NCBI GenBank assembly: GCA_020052215.1
Contig: JAGVPN010000137.1
Span: 1-8,132 of the forward strand
Origin: Syntrophobacterales bacterium
GTDB lineage: Bacteria; Desulfobacterota; Desulfobaccia; Desulfobaccales; 0-14-0-80-60-11
Length of the DNA stretch: 8,132 nucleotides
Reading direction: 5' to 3'
A program made the position numbers and the translations under genes. Every line of letters starts with the position of its first letter. Position 1 is the first letter of the stretch. Positions 1 through 7,124 of this stretch are shown here, piece after piece. The notes under the pieces were generated by a model that made no database searches, was not told where the DNA came from, and was given only the letters and a program-made list of their open reading frames with translations.

Positions 1-1
1 C

Positions 2-1276
2 CAGAGCATCAACGCCACGCCCCCGGAGGCGCTGCCACCCCGGCTAGATGAAATAGCCCTGCTGCAAAACCTCCGGGAGGCCCTTCTGGCTGCGGCCAAG
101 CTGTCGCTTCGCCGGGTGGTCAACGCCACGGGGGTGGTCATTCACACCAACCTGGGGCGCTCGCCCCTGGGAGAGGCCTGCCTGGCGCCGTTGCTGGAGG
201 TGGCCAGCCGCTACAATACCCTGGAGTACGACCTGGCCCGAGGGACCCGGGGCTCCCGGCAGGATCACCTGGAGGGGGTGCTCCAGGAGTTGACCGGGGC
301 CGAGGGGGTCCTGGTGGTCAACAACAACGCCGCCGCGGTGCTCCTGGCCCTGAACACCCTGGCCGCCGGCCGGGAAGTGGTCATTTCCCGGGGCCAGCTG
401 GTGGAGATCGGCGGCTCCTTCCGCCTGCCCGAGATCATGGCGGCCAGCGGCGCCATCCTCCGGGAAGTGGGCACCACCAACAAGACTTACCTCAAGGACT
501 TTGAGAAGGCCATCACCTCGGAAACCGCGGTTCTCCTCCGGGTCCACCCCAGCAACTTTCGCATCATGGGTTTCACCCATGAAGTGACCCTGGCGGAGAT
601 GGTGGGCCTGGGGCGGCGTTATGACCTGAAAGTCGTGGAAGACCTGGGCAGCGGCTGCCTGGTGGACTTGAGCCGGTTCGGTCTGGAGCGCGAGCCCACG
701 GTGCAGGAGACGCTTAAGGCCGGGGCCGACCTGGTGCTGTTTTCCGGCGACAAGCTCCTGGGCGGACCCCAGGCCGGTTTGATCCTGGGAAACCGAGAAG
801 TGGTGGGGGCCTTGAAGCAGAACCCCCTAACCCGGGCCCTGCGTCCCGACAAGATGACCCTGACGGCCCTGGAGGCCACGCTGCGCCTTTATTTGGAGGA
901 GCCCCGGGCTTTGGCGGAGATCCCCACCCTCAGGATGCTGACCCGGCCGGTGGCGGAGTTGGACCGCCAGGCCCGCGCCCTGGCCCGGCGGATGCGACGC
1001 CGCTTCGGGGACCGCCTCAAGGTGGAAGTGGTGGAGAGCCAAGGCCGGGCCGGGGGCGGGGCTTTGCCCCAGGCCCCCTTACCCAGCCGGGCTCTGGCCA
1101 TCACCGCCCCCCCCCTGCCCCCCCAGGAACTGGAAGCCAGGTTGCGCCAGGCGGCTACGCCGGTCATCGTCCGGGTGGAACGCGGGGTGGTGCTGCTGGA
1201 CCTGCGCACTTTACTGCCGGGGGATCAGGAGGCCCTCATGGCCGCCCTGGAGGAGGCGCTGGCGGATCTGACGTAA
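2..1276 (+). CDS. selA: L-seryl-tRNA(Sec) selenium transferase SelA (5' end outside window)
   Basis: SelA is a cytoplasmic PLP enzyme that converts Ser-tRNA(Sec) to Sec-tRNA(Sec) using selenophosphate. The frame is open from base 2 with no stop, so the gene starts left of the window; 424 codons are visible. E. coli SelA has about 463 residues, so roughly 40 N-terminal residues (the SelA N-terminal domain) are missing. The family motif RRVVNATGVVIHTNLGRSPL begins at visible residue 37. The PLP lysine lies in FSGDKLLGGPQAG, at visible residue 251 (codon 752-754), within the aminotransferase-like large domain. The GTG at 116 lies inside the conserved motif and is not the real start. A GGG-rich segment near 1050-1070 precedes the C-terminal small domain, which ends ALMAALEEALADLT. 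The stop is followed within 5 bases by a terminator, so selA closes its operon. No selB or tRNA-Sec gene is visible here. Identity is very secure. Confidence 0.96.
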   Translation, partial: QSINATPPEALPPRLDEIALLQNLREALLAAAKLSLRRVVNATGVVIHTNLGRSPLGEACLAPLLEVASRYNTLEYDLARGTRGSRQDHLEGVLQELTGAEGVLVVNNNAAAVLLALNTLAAGREVVISRGQLVEIGGSFRLPEIMAASGAILREVGTTNKTYLKDFEKAITSETAVLLRVHPSNFRIMGFTHEVTLAEMVGLGRRYDLKVVEDLGSGCLVDLSRFGLEREPTVQETLKAGADLVLFSGDKLLGGPQAGLILGNREVVGALKQNPLTRALRPDKMTLTALEATLRLYLEEPRALAEIPTLRMLTRPVAELDRQARALARRMRRRFGDRLKVEVVESQGRAGGGALPQAPLPSRALAITAPPLPPQELEARLRQAATPVIVRVERGVVLLDLRTLLPGDQEALMAALEEALADLT

Positions 1277-1280
1277 GCGA

Positions 1281-1330
1281 AATAACGTGAGGGCGGGAAC
1301 CGGTGCATTCCCGCCCTCACATTATTTTCT
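1281..1330 (+). terminator. Rho-independent terminator of selA, possibly bidirectional
   Basis: A perfect 13-bp stem, GTGAGGGCGGGAA (1287-1299) with TTCCCGCCCTCAC (1308-1320), closes an 8-base loop. The stem can extend outward by AATAA (1281-1285) with TTATT (1322-1326) across one mismatch. ATTATTTTCT follows on the + strand. Seen from the minus strand the flank is also A/T-rich, so it might stop transcription in both directions. It lies 5 bases after the selA stop codon. Confidence 0.85.
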
Positions 1331-1721
1331 AAACCAAACCGATGGGTGATGGGGTTTTGGGGTTCTGGTCGGGTCAACGGACGCCCCGGGCCGGTTCCTG
1401 GTTCACCCCTAACCGATACCCCGTTGAATAATCGCCATTTCTATCCGAATTGTCTGAGGGGCCACGCCACCTGTTGAGCGGCCCCCACCCGTCCGTAAAC
1501 CCGTGGGTTCTCCCCGGGAACCTTCAAAAGCAGGCGCGACCCTCATCTCACCGGAACTGCCGCGGCTGTCTTATACCCCGGGAGTAGATTCCACCAGGGG
1601 ACCGTTCCCACCTTTCCGGGCTCTACCGGAGGGAGCCGGCTGAGATCCCGGCCTTAACCTGCCGCTGACCCCAGGAACTTACTCCCGGGGGCGCAGTCGG
1701 GTCGGCCCTGGCCCTGGCTCC
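1331..1721. other. Convergent selA-hup intergenic region, no gene recognised
   Basis: About 390 bases between the selA terminator and the hup stop codon contain no credible reading frame, tRNA or rRNA. The region is GC-rich and full of short dyads. Examples are GGGGCC/GGCCCC (1458-1463 with 1480-1485), AACCC/GGGTT (1498-1502 with 1505-1509) and GGTTC/GAACC (1506-1510 with 1518-1522), in addition to the larger structure listed at 1559-1700. No clear U-tract terminator for hup was found. A gap this long between convergent genes is unusual and suggests an RNA gene or decayed sequence. Confidence 0.6.
1559..1700 (+). ncRNA. Candidate structured RNA of unknown class (speculative)
   Basis: A perfect 11-bp inverted repeat, CCCCGGGAGTA (1576-1586) with TACTCCCGGGG (1680-1690), encloses about 93 bases. 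The stem can continue inward with TTCC (1589-1592)/GGAA (1674-1677) and GGGG (1597-1600)/CCCC (1669-1672). It can continue outward, past a small internal loop, with GGCTG (1564-1568)/CAGTC (1694-1698). That outer helix needs a G-U pair on the + strand, which would be A-C on the minus strand and so mildly favours + transcription. Inside the enclosed part are the hairpin GCCGG/CCGGC (1635-1639 with 1648-1652) and two alternative hairpins near 1615-1637. I could not match it to 6S, SRP, RNase P, tmRNA or tRNA-Sec. No convincing promoter was seen. Confidence 0.25.
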
Positions 1722-1994
1722 CTACTTAACGGAATCCTTCAGTTGTTTCCCAGGCTTAAATTTTACCACCTTGGTGGCGGGAATCTTAATGGGGCTGCCG
1801 GTCTGGGGATTCCGGCCTTCCCTGGCCTTGCGCTCCGTCACCATGAAGGTGCCAAAGCCCGCCAGCGCCAACCGGCCCTGGGACTTGAGCGCTGCTGAAA
1901 CAATCCTGATCAAGCTGTTGATGGCCTTTTCCGCGTCCACCTTCCTGACCTGAGCCTCTCCCGCTACTTGTGCAATCAATTCTGCTTTGGTCAT
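1722..1994 (-). CDS. hup: HU-family DNA-binding protein
   Basis: This is a 90-residue histone-like protein of the HU/IHF family, which binds and bends DNA as a dimer and helps organise the nucleoid. The length is the family standard. The N-terminus MTKAELIAQVAGEAQ forms the helical dimerisation part. The family signature GFGTFMVTERKAREGRNPQTG covers about residues 47-67, including the arm-tip RNPQTG with the proline that intercalates into DNA. The C-terminus KVVKFKPGKQLKDSVK is typical. It looks more like HU than IHF, but the exact paralogue (HupA- or HupB-like) cannot be assigned. The ATG at 1994 is preceded on the minus strand by GGGAGAG (2007-2001) and, further back, by AGGAGG (2015-2010), which is about 15 bases from the start and so unusually distant. 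It stands alone, convergent with selA and divergent from proS. Confidence 0.95.
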   Translation of the reverse strand: MTKAELIAQVAGEAQVRKVDAEKAINSLIRIVSAALKSQGRLALAGFGTFMVTERKAREGRNPQTGSPIKIPATKVVKFKPGKQLKDSVK

Positions 1995-2171
1995 AATGCT
2001 CTCTCCCTTCCTCCTGGTTAGCGGTTGACTATTTGACCATTACACCTTCGCCTGGAATTCAGAAAATGGGTACCCCGACGCCCATCCCCCCTTTAAGTTG
2101 TTTTTGTCCCCCAGGCGCCGGGGCGAGATTTATTCCCAAAGCCCGAGTCCACCTGAGGTTGCAGTTTCCCC

Positions 2172-2201
2172 TTGATAGCACAAAATCCCGGAGGATGACA
2201 A
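2172..2201 (-). promoter_or_regulatory. Candidate sigma-70 promoter for hup
   Basis: Read on the minus strand, TTGTCA (2201-2196) matches 5 of 6 bases of the -35 box. After 18 bases comes TATCAA (2177-2172), preceded by TGC, that is, an extended -10. Just upstream of the -35, 2202-2218 is A/T-rich like an UP element. Transcription would begin near 2165, giving hup an untranslated leader of about 170 bases. Confidence 0.45.
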
Positions 2202-2395
2202 TAAAAATGTTAAAAAATCCTTGGCCTATCATTACATTTTCCGAAACTATCCCGGGCCGGTATAATAAATGACCGCGCCCCCGTGCCGAGACTCAGTCTC
2301 CTAAATGTTCAACTATTTTAAATAACGGTACTTTTAGCCAGTGAAGTTGACGTTGAGGGCATCTCAGCCTCAGGTTCGCCCTCAGGCGTGCCGAC

Positions 2396-2433
2396 AAAAA
2401 AAAATCTGGTTCATCCGGTTTTCAATTTTTTTT
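2396..2433 (+). terminator. Possible terminator-like hairpin with A-tract and T-tract
   Basis: Nine A's (2396-2404) precede a short stem CTGG/CCGG (2406-2409 with 2415-2418). Flanking A's and T's can extend the stem, and eight T's follow (2426-2433). Either strand would therefore show a hairpin followed by a U-run. The GC part of the stem is only 4 bp with one G-U pair, so it is weak. No gene lies upstream on +, so a real terminator would imply an unannotated short transcript. Otherwise this is curved A/T-tract DNA. Confidence 0.3.
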
Positions 2434-2702
2434 GACCAATGAATGGACCTGGGGTTCTCCTGAGGCGACACTGCGACGAGTCAGTCATTCAGTCATAAAG
2501 CAGAAGCTCTCCGGTCCGCCGGTTTCCTTTACCACGGATTTGGGATGCAGGGGTGCGCAGATCTCCGCACCGGATATGCGGCCGGCGCCCAGGCCCCAGG
2601 AGATTGGCATCCCCGGCGCAAATGGGGTTGTGGGGAAGATAGTTCATATCGTAAGATATTCGTATCGTCAGCTGAATGTGATAAAATAAAAACGGGGGAA
2701 AT

Positions 2703-4430
2703 ATGCTGTTTTCGCGACTGCTGATACCGACTTTGAAAGAAAACCCGGCGGAGGCCGAGGCGGTCTCGCACCGGTTGCTGCTCCGGGCCGGGATGATTCG
2801 CAAGCTGGCCTCGGGGATCTATAATTACCTGCCCCTGGGTTTGAGGGTGCTGCGCAAGGTGGAGCGGATCGTCCGGGAGGAGATGAACCGGGCCGGGGCC
2901 CAGGAAGTGTTGATGCCCGCGGTGCAGCCGGCGGAGCTGTGGCACGAGTCCGGCCGCTGGCAGGTTTACGGCAAGGAGCTGCTGCGCTTCCAGGACCGCC
3001 ATGGCCGGGACTGCTGTTTCGGGCCTACCCATGAGGAAGTGATCACCGACCTGGTGCGCAAAGAAGTGCATTCCTACCGGCAGCTGCCCCTCAATCTCTA
3101 CCAGATCCAGGTGAAATTTCGGGATGAAATCCGGCCCCGCTTCGGACTGATCCGGGGGCGGGAATTCATCATGAAGGACGCCTACAGCTTTGACGCGGCT
3201 GAAGCCGGCGCCGAGGCCTGCTACGGCCGTATGTATGACGCCTATAACCGCATTTTCAGCCGCTGCGGCCTGTCCTTCAAGGTGGTGGAGGCGGATTCCG
3301 GCCCCATCGGCGGCAGCTTTTCCCACGAATTCATGGTCCTGGCCGACACCGGGGAAGACCTGTTGGCCTCGTGTGCCAGTTGCGATTACGCCGCCAACCT
3401 GGAGAAGGCGGAGGTGGCGGTGGCCGCCGGCGAGCCTGGCCCCCCGCTGGGCGACTCCCCGGAGTCGGTCCACACCCCCAAGGTGCGCACCGTGGAGGAC
3501 GTGGCGGCGTTTTTAAACGTGACGCCCGCAGACATCGTCAAGACCCTGATCTATGAGACGGAGGACGGGCCGGTGGCGGTCCTGATCCGGGGGGACCACG
3601 AAGTCAACGAAGTGAAGGTGAAAAACCGGTTGGGGGTCACCGACCTGATCCTGGCGGGGCTCATCCGGGTCCAGGAACTGACCGGGGCCGAAGTGGGTTT
3701 TGCCGGCCCCGTGGGCCTGAAGCTGCCCATCTACGCCGACCAGGCGGTGGCCCGGATGAACGCCATGGTCACCGGGGCCAACCGGGACAACTACCACCTG
3801 AAGCAGGTTAACCCGGGCCGGGACCTGAAGATCACCGGGGTGGCTGATCTCCGGTCAATAACCGTACAAGACCCATGTCCCCGGTGTCGGGGGGCCTTGA
3901 CGATCCTCCGGGGCATCGAGGTGGGGCACATCTTCAAGCTGGGCCTGAAGTATTCCAAGGCCCTGAAGGCCACCTACCTGGACGCCGACGGCAAGGAGCA
4001 ATATCTGTATATGGGTTGCTACGGCATCGGGGTGAGCCGCATCGTGGCCGCGGCCATTGAGCAGGGCCATGACGGCCACGGCATCATCTTCCCCGTGGCC
4101 CTGGCCCCTTTCCAGGTCGGCCTCATCCCCATCTCCCTCAATGACCCGGCGGTCCGGGAGTGTGTCGAGGGCCTGCACGCCGACCTCGAAGCCGCGGGGG
4201 TGGAAGTGCTGTTGGATGACCGGGACGAGCGCCCGGGAGTGAAGTTTAAGGACTGCGACCTCCTGGGGCTGCCTTTCAGGGTGGTGGTGGGGGCCAAGAC
4301 CCTGGACCAAGGGCAGGCAGAGGTCAAGGAAAGAGGTTCGCAGGAGACGAAATTTATCGCCTTAAACGAGTTGCCGGATTACTTGGGGAAGCATATTCAG
4401 GAGAGGGCCATGGGTAATATAACCTCTTGA
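2703..4430 (+). CDS. proS: Prolyl-tRNA synthetase, bacterial type with editing domain
   Basis: This cytoplasmic class II synthetase charges tRNA-Pro with proline and edits mischarged Ala-tRNA-Pro. Its 575 residues match the bacterial long form (E. coli has 572). The N-terminal catalytic core carries motif 1 at about residues 30-85. Motif 2 is [10 protein letters not shown] (139-148), followed by [12 protein letters not shown]. The YbaK-like INS editing domain spans about 225-400, with [11 protein letters not shown] holding K280, equivalent to the editing lysine K279 of E. coli. Motif 3, GCYGIGVSR (438-446), closes the active site. The C-terminal anticodon-binding domain starts at about [10 protein letters not shown] and includes [18 protein letters not shown]. 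Two CxxC pairs are present ([14 protein letters not shown], and DPCPRCRG in the INS region). The ATG follows GGGGGA by 3-5 bases. It lies 90 bases upstream of rel on the same strand, so an operon is possible. No T-box leader was seen. Confidence 0.97.
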   Translation: MLFSRLLIPTLKENPAEAEAVSHRLLLRAGMIRKLASGIYNYLPLGLRVLRKVERIVREEMNRAGAQEVLMPAVQPAELWHESGRWQVYGKELLRFQDRHGRDCCFGPTHEEVITDLVRKEVHSYRQLPLNLYQIQVKFRDEIRPRFGLIRGREFIMKDAYSFDAAEAGAEACYGRMYDAYNRIFSRCGLSFKVVEADSGPIGGSFSHEFMVLADTGEDLLASCASCDYAANLEKAEVAVAAGEPGPPLGDSPESVHTPKVRTVEDVAAFLNVTPADIVKTLIYETEDGPVAVLIRGDHEVNEVKVKNRLGVTDLILAGLIRVQELTGAEVGFAGPVGLKLPIYADQAVARMNAMVTGANRDNYHLKQVNPGRDLKITGVADLRSITVQDPCPRCRGALTILRGIEVGHIFKLGLKYSKALKATYLDADGKEQYLYMGCYGIGVSRIVAAAIEQGHDGHGIIFPVALAPFQVGLIPISLNDPAVRECVEGLHADLEAAGVEVLLDDRDERPGVKFKDCDLLGLPFRVVVGAKTLDQGQAEVKERGSQETKFIALNELPDYLGKHIQERAMGNITS

Positions 4431-4431
4431 T

Positions 4432-4468
4432 AATCCCCCTAAATCCCCCTTTAAGAAAGGGGGACTTT
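4432..4468. repeat. REP-like palindromic repeat, CCCCC/GGGGG type
   Basis: Two direct copies of AATCCCCCT (4432-4440 and 4442-4450) lead into a perfect 9-bp hairpin, TCCCCCTTT (4444-4452) with AAAGGGGGA (4456-4464), with loop AAG. CTTT follows. Elements of this form are widespread intergenic dispersed repeats in many bacterial genomes, as I recall the pattern. The short T-run could also give weak termination or attenuation between proS and rel. Confidence 0.7.
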
Positions 4469-4471
4469 AAG

Positions 4472-4489
4472 CGCAGGCTAAAGCCTGCG
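4472..4489. repeat. Second palindromic repeat, CGCAGGCT/AGCCTGCG
   Basis: A perfect 8-bp palindrome, CGCAGGCT (4472-4479) with AGCCTGCG (4482-4489), is separated by two A's and followed by GCTACCAAAAG. It sits directly after the CCCCC/GGGGG repeat and ends 31 bases before the rel start codon. Its shape suggests a dispersed intergenic repeat, and in RNA it would form a tight hairpin. Confidence 0.65.
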
Positions 4490-4520
4490 GCTACCAAAAG
4501 GAAGGTCGCCCAGGAGCAGC

Positions 4521-6680
4521 ATGGCTAACCGGATCATCCGCCTCCAGGACATCGTGGAGGAAGTGCAAAAGCATCATCCTGAGGCGGACACCGATCTCAT
4601 CGAGAAGGCCTATATCTTTTCAGCCAAGGCCCATGAGGGCCAGTTGCGCCTGAGCGGCGAACCTTACCTGTCCCACCCCCTGGAAGTGGCCTATCATCTG
4701 GCCAAAATGGGCCTGGGGCCCGTCACCGTTTCCTCCGGCCTGCTCCACGACACAGTGGAGGACTCCGCCGCCACCCTGGATGAACTGGACGAATATTTCG
4801 GGGAAGAAGTGGCGGATGTGGTCAACGGAGTCACCAAGATCGGCCAGTTGGTCTTCGGCGACCGGCAAACCCAGCAGGCGGAATATATCCGCAAGATGAT
4901 CCTCTCCATGTCCCACGACATCCGGGTCCTGCTGGTGAAGCTGGCCGACCGGGCCCATAACATGCGGACCCTGGGGATCATGGAGCCCGCCAGGCAGAAG
5001 CGCACTTCCCGGGAAACCCTGGATATCTACGCCCCCCTGGCCGGCCGCCTGGGCATGTTCCGCCTCAAGGCCGAGTTGGAAGACCTGTCCTTCTTCTACC
5101 TGGAGCCCGAGGCTTACCAGCAGATCCGGGAAGGACTGTTCCGGAAGAAGGGCGCCCTGGAAAAGTATAACCAGGACATGTGCCAGTTCCTCCGGGACCA
5201 ACTGGCGGAGCACCACATCAAGGGGGAAGTGAACGGCCGGGTCAAAAATTTTTACAGCATCTACCGCAAGCTTCAGGCCCAGCAGATCACCCTGGACGAG
5301 CTCTACGATCTCCTGGCCTTTCGCATCATCGTGGACGCGGTCCATGACTGCTATGAAACCCTGGGGGTCATCCACGCCATCTTTCGGCCGGTGCCGGGAC
5401 GCCTTAAAGACTATATCGGCATGCCCAAGGGCAACATGTACCAGTCCATTCACACCACGGTGATCGGCCAGGGCGGCGAGCGCCTGGAGATCCAGATCCG
5501 CACCCGGGAGATGCACCGGGTGGCGGAAGAAGGGATTGCGGCCCACTGGAGCTACAAAGAGCGGCGGGCCTACCACGAAAAAGACGCCAAGCGCTTCACC
5601 TGGCTCAAGCAGATGGTGGACCTCCAGAAGGAGTTGAAGAACCCCCAGGAACTCCTGGAAGGGGTTCGCCTGGAGCTCTATCCGGATGAGGTTTATGCCT
5701 TCACCCCCACCGGCGATGTCAAGGAATTGCCCCGGGGCGCGACCCTGGTGGATTTTGCCTATGCCATCCACTCGGAAGTGGGCGATCAGTGCACCGGCGC
5801 CAAGGTCAACGGCCGCATGGTGCCCCTGCGCACCGAACTCGCCAACGGCGACACGGTGGAGATCATTACCTCGCCCCACCATACTCCCAGCCGGGACTGG
5901 CTCCAGTTCGTCAAGACCACCAAGGCCCGCCACAAGATCCGCCAGTGGCTCAAGGTGGCGGAAAGAGAACAGTCCGTGGCCCTGGGCAAGGAACTGCTGG
6001 AGCGGGAGTTGCGCAAGTCCGGGGTCAGCCTGCAAAAGCTGGTGAAGGAAGGGGACGACCTCAAACAGATAATCCAGGATCTGTCCTTTGTGGGGGTGGA
6101 CGACCTCCTGGCGGCCATCGGCCACGGCAAGGTGTCCCCGGGGCAGGTGACCGGCCGGTTGTCCCGGCTGCACGCCCCGGCGGTGGAGGAGGAGGTGCTC
6201 CCCGAGGCCCCGGCGAAGCGGGGCAAGGAAGAACCCGCGGGCCTCAAGATCAAGGACCTGGATGATCTGCTGATGCGGTTGGCCAACTGCTGCCAGCCCA
6301 TCCCCGGCGACCCCGTCATGGGCTACATAACCCGAGGTAAGGGGGTGACCATCCATCGGGCCGACTGTCCCTACCTGGCCAGCACCGAGACCTTCCGCCA
6401 CATTCCGGCGGAGTGGGACGGGGCCGGCGGGCCCCAGAAGCGCTACCCCGTCAAAATTCAGGTGATTACCGTGGACAAGCCGGGACTCCTGGCCGATATC
6501 ACCAGCGCCTTGAAGATCGCCGACGTCAACGTCACCAAGGCCTCGGTGGAGACCACCGCGGAAAACAAGGGGGTGGCGCAGTTCACCATTCAGGTGGCGG
6601 ACCAGCAGCACCTGGAAAAGGTCTTCGGCGCCCTGAAGCGTTTGAAAGAAGTGATTTCCGTGCGGCGAATGACGGGGTGA
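4521..6680 (+). CDS. rel: Bifunctional (p)ppGpp synthetase/hydrolase, RelA/SpoT family
   Basis: This cytoplasmic, ribosome-associated stringent-response enzyme makes (p)ppGpp from ATP and GTP/GDP and also hydrolyses it. Its 719 residues are the usual long Rel length. The HD hydrolase is intact: H52, H76-D77 with E80-D81 in LLHDTVEDS, and D143 in KLADRAHNMRTL. The synthetase is also intact, with D263 in LYDLLAFR, RLKD (294-297) and catalytic E323 in RLEIQIRT. The RxKD form, rather than ExDD, together with the intact HD residues points to a bifunctional Rel and not a monofunctional RelA. The TGS domain starts at about VYAFTPTGDVKELPRG (near 390). The zinc-finger region has C590-C591 and IHRADC (H612, C616). 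The ACT/RRM domain runs from about YPVKIQVITVDKPGLLADI to the end. AGGAG (4512-4516) lies 4 bases before the ATG. It lies downstream of proS, separated by two palindromic repeats. Confidence 0.97.
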   Translation: MANRIIRLQDIVEEVQKHHPEADTDLIEKAYIFSAKAHEGQLRLSGEPYLSHPLEVAYHLAKMGLGPVTVSSGLLHDTVEDSAATLDELDEYFGEEVADVVNGVTKIGQLVFGDRQTQQAEYIRKMILSMSHDIRVLLVKLADRAHNMRTLGIMEPARQKRTSRETLDIYAPLAGRLGMFRLKAELEDLSFFYLEPEAYQQIREGLFRKKGALEKYNQDMCQFLRDQLAEHHIKGEVNGRVKNFYSIYRKLQAQQITLDELYDLLAFRIIVDAVHDCYETLGVIHAIFRPVPGRLKDYIGMPKGNMYQSIHTTVIGQGGERLEIQIRTREMHRVAEEGIAAHWSYKERRAYHEKDAKRFTWLKQMVDLQKELKNPQELLEGVRLELYPDEVYAFTPTGDVKELPRGATLVDFAYAIHSEVGDQCTGAKVNGRMVPLRTELANGDTVEIITSPHHTPSRDWLQFVKTTKARHKIRQWLKVAEREQSVALGKELLERELRKSGVSLQKLVKEGDDLKQIIQDLSFVGVDDLLAAIGHGKVSPGQVTGRLSRLHAPAVEEEVLPEAPAKRGKEEPAGLKIKDLDDLLMRLANCCQPIPGDPVMGYITRGKGVTIHRADCPYLASTETFRHIPAEWDGAGGPQKRYPVKIQVITVDKPGLLADITSALKIADVNVTKASVETTAENKGVAQFTIQVADQQHLEKVFGALKRLKEVISVRRMTG

Positions 6681-6688
6681 AAAGCCGC

Positions 6689-6716
6689 GGTCAGCTATCA
6701 GCTTTCAGCTTTCAGC
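6689..6716 (+). repeat. Heptanucleotide tandem repeat array, consensus NNTCAGC
   Basis: Four consecutive 7-base units are present: GGTCAGC (6689-6695), TATCAGC, TTTCAGC and TTTCAGC (ending 6716). The pentamer TCAGC is invariant and the two-base spacer varies. The array starts 8 bases after the rel stop codon. The same motif occurs in inverted orientation at 7125-7152. The pattern resembles the short tandemly repeated heptanucleotides known from cyanobacteria. Confidence 0.75.
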
Positions 6717-6825
6717 TAAAGCCAACTGGAAATGCGACGTCCTGCGGTTTGGGCACTGTTCCTTGCACGCCATGCCCAAGAGCGAGTGCTGCGCCAATAG
6801 GGGCGTTCATTAGGAGGTGATGCCA

Positions 6826-6963
6826 ATGAAGGCAATATTGTCCTCCTCACCCAAAAACCCAGGACAGCGGGATAACCACAGGTCGGGTTGCTGGATTGCC
6901 AGCCTGATGACCTCCCATCAGAAAGGCCTAAGAGATGTGGGTTCGCGGCAAGGCATGGTATGA
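6826..6963 (+). CDS. Possible small protein of 45 residues, function unknown
   Basis: An ATG frame of 45 codons is preceded by AGGAGGTGAT (6812-6821), a ten-base match to the complement of the 16S rRNA 3' end, at good spacing. This is the best ribosome binding site in the window and the main support for the ORF. The product is basic and rich in Ser, Gly and Arg. It starts MKAILSSSPKNPGQRD and ends GLRDVGSRQGMV. It has a single cysteine, no signal peptide and no membrane segment. The start codon lies in the loop of a small hairpin, TGCC (6821-6824) with GGCA (6831-6834). I recognise no family. It may be a real small gene, a leader peptide, or the broken start of a mobile-element gene. It could also be chance. 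Confidence 0.3.
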   Translation: MKAILSSSPKNPGQRDNHRSGCWIASLMTSHQKGLRDVGSRQGMV

Positions 6964-7065
6964 GGACAGCGGAGGAGGGTCCGTTGACCTCACTTCCAGG
7001 TGATTCGGATTACATTAATTTTGCGCAAATATGAAGCAGGCAGTGAGAATAAAGAGAGTTTTTCT

Positions 7066-7098
7066 AAAAAATAGTTAAGGCAGGCACGGAGGCCTGCC
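7066..7098 (-). terminator. Likely rpmB terminator (minus strand)
   Basis: GGCAGGC (7079-7085) pairs perfectly with GCCTGCC (7092-7098) around a 6-base loop. On the minus strand the hairpin is followed by TTAACTA and then six T's (7071-7066). The 7-base gap before the T-tract makes it a less than ideal Rho-independent terminator. The palindrome also resembles dispersed intergenic repeats. Confidence 0.45.
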
Positions 7099-7124
7099 CC
7101 ACTCCTGAATGTTCTTTTCTTTTG

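Larger units (their letters stand above)
1995..2702. other. Divergent hup-proS intergenic region (about 700 bases)
   Basis: No reading frame here is convincing. The two open frames of 79 and 85 codons lack ribosome binding sites and have proline/arginine-rich, protein-unlike translations. The region is clearly more A/T-rich than the flanking genes. Notable items are: the hup promoter candidate; a perfect TATAAT at 2261-2266 on + without a good -35; the dyad GAGACT-C-AGTCTC (2288-2300); the hairpin TGAGGGC/GCCCTCA (2354-2360 with 2378-2384); the A9/T8 hairpin at 2396-2433; and a direct repeat CAGTCAT at 2482-2488 and 2490-2496. The proS promoter must lie here, but I cannot identify it with confidence. 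Confidence 0.55.

Noticed and set aside
1520..1600. CTTCAAAAG and a later TTCCACCA, suggestive of tRNA-Sec near selA
   Set aside because: No T-arm (GGTTCGA-type loop) and no acceptor or anticodon stems could be paired.
1619..1690. TPP-riboswitch-like words (GGCTGAGAT ... TTAACCTG) on the + strand
   Set aside because: The 5' GGGGTGC box and the UAAUGCC.GCGUAGGGA part of the aptamer are absent, and no thiamine gene follows.
2033..2272. 79-codon + frame in the hup-proS gap
   Set aside because: There is no ribosome binding site, the composition is proline-rich and protein-unlike, and it covers the hup promoter candidate.
2606..2619. GG-N10-GC spacing typical of a sigma-54 promoter upstream of proS
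   Set aside because: The -12 part reads GCGC instead of TTGC, and a sigma-54 promoter for a synthetase gene is not expected.
2432..2689. 85-codon + frame just before proS
   Set aside because: It starts with TTG inside a T-tract, has no Shine-Dalgarno and no recognisable motif; more likely the proS upstream region.
2529..3473. 314-codon minus-strand frame over the start of proS
   Set aside because: It overlaps the conserved proS coding sequence and shows no recognisable domain.
4620..6611. 663-codon open frame on the minus strand opposite rel
   Set aside because: It is a GC-rich mirror of the well-supported rel gene, has low-complexity Gly/His/Leu/Gln-rich translation and no family motif.
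6812..6826. AGGAGGTGAT as a fragment of an antisense 16S rRNA 3' end
   Set aside because: The similarity ends right after the anti-SD complement; the adjoining bases do not match the 16S 3' region.
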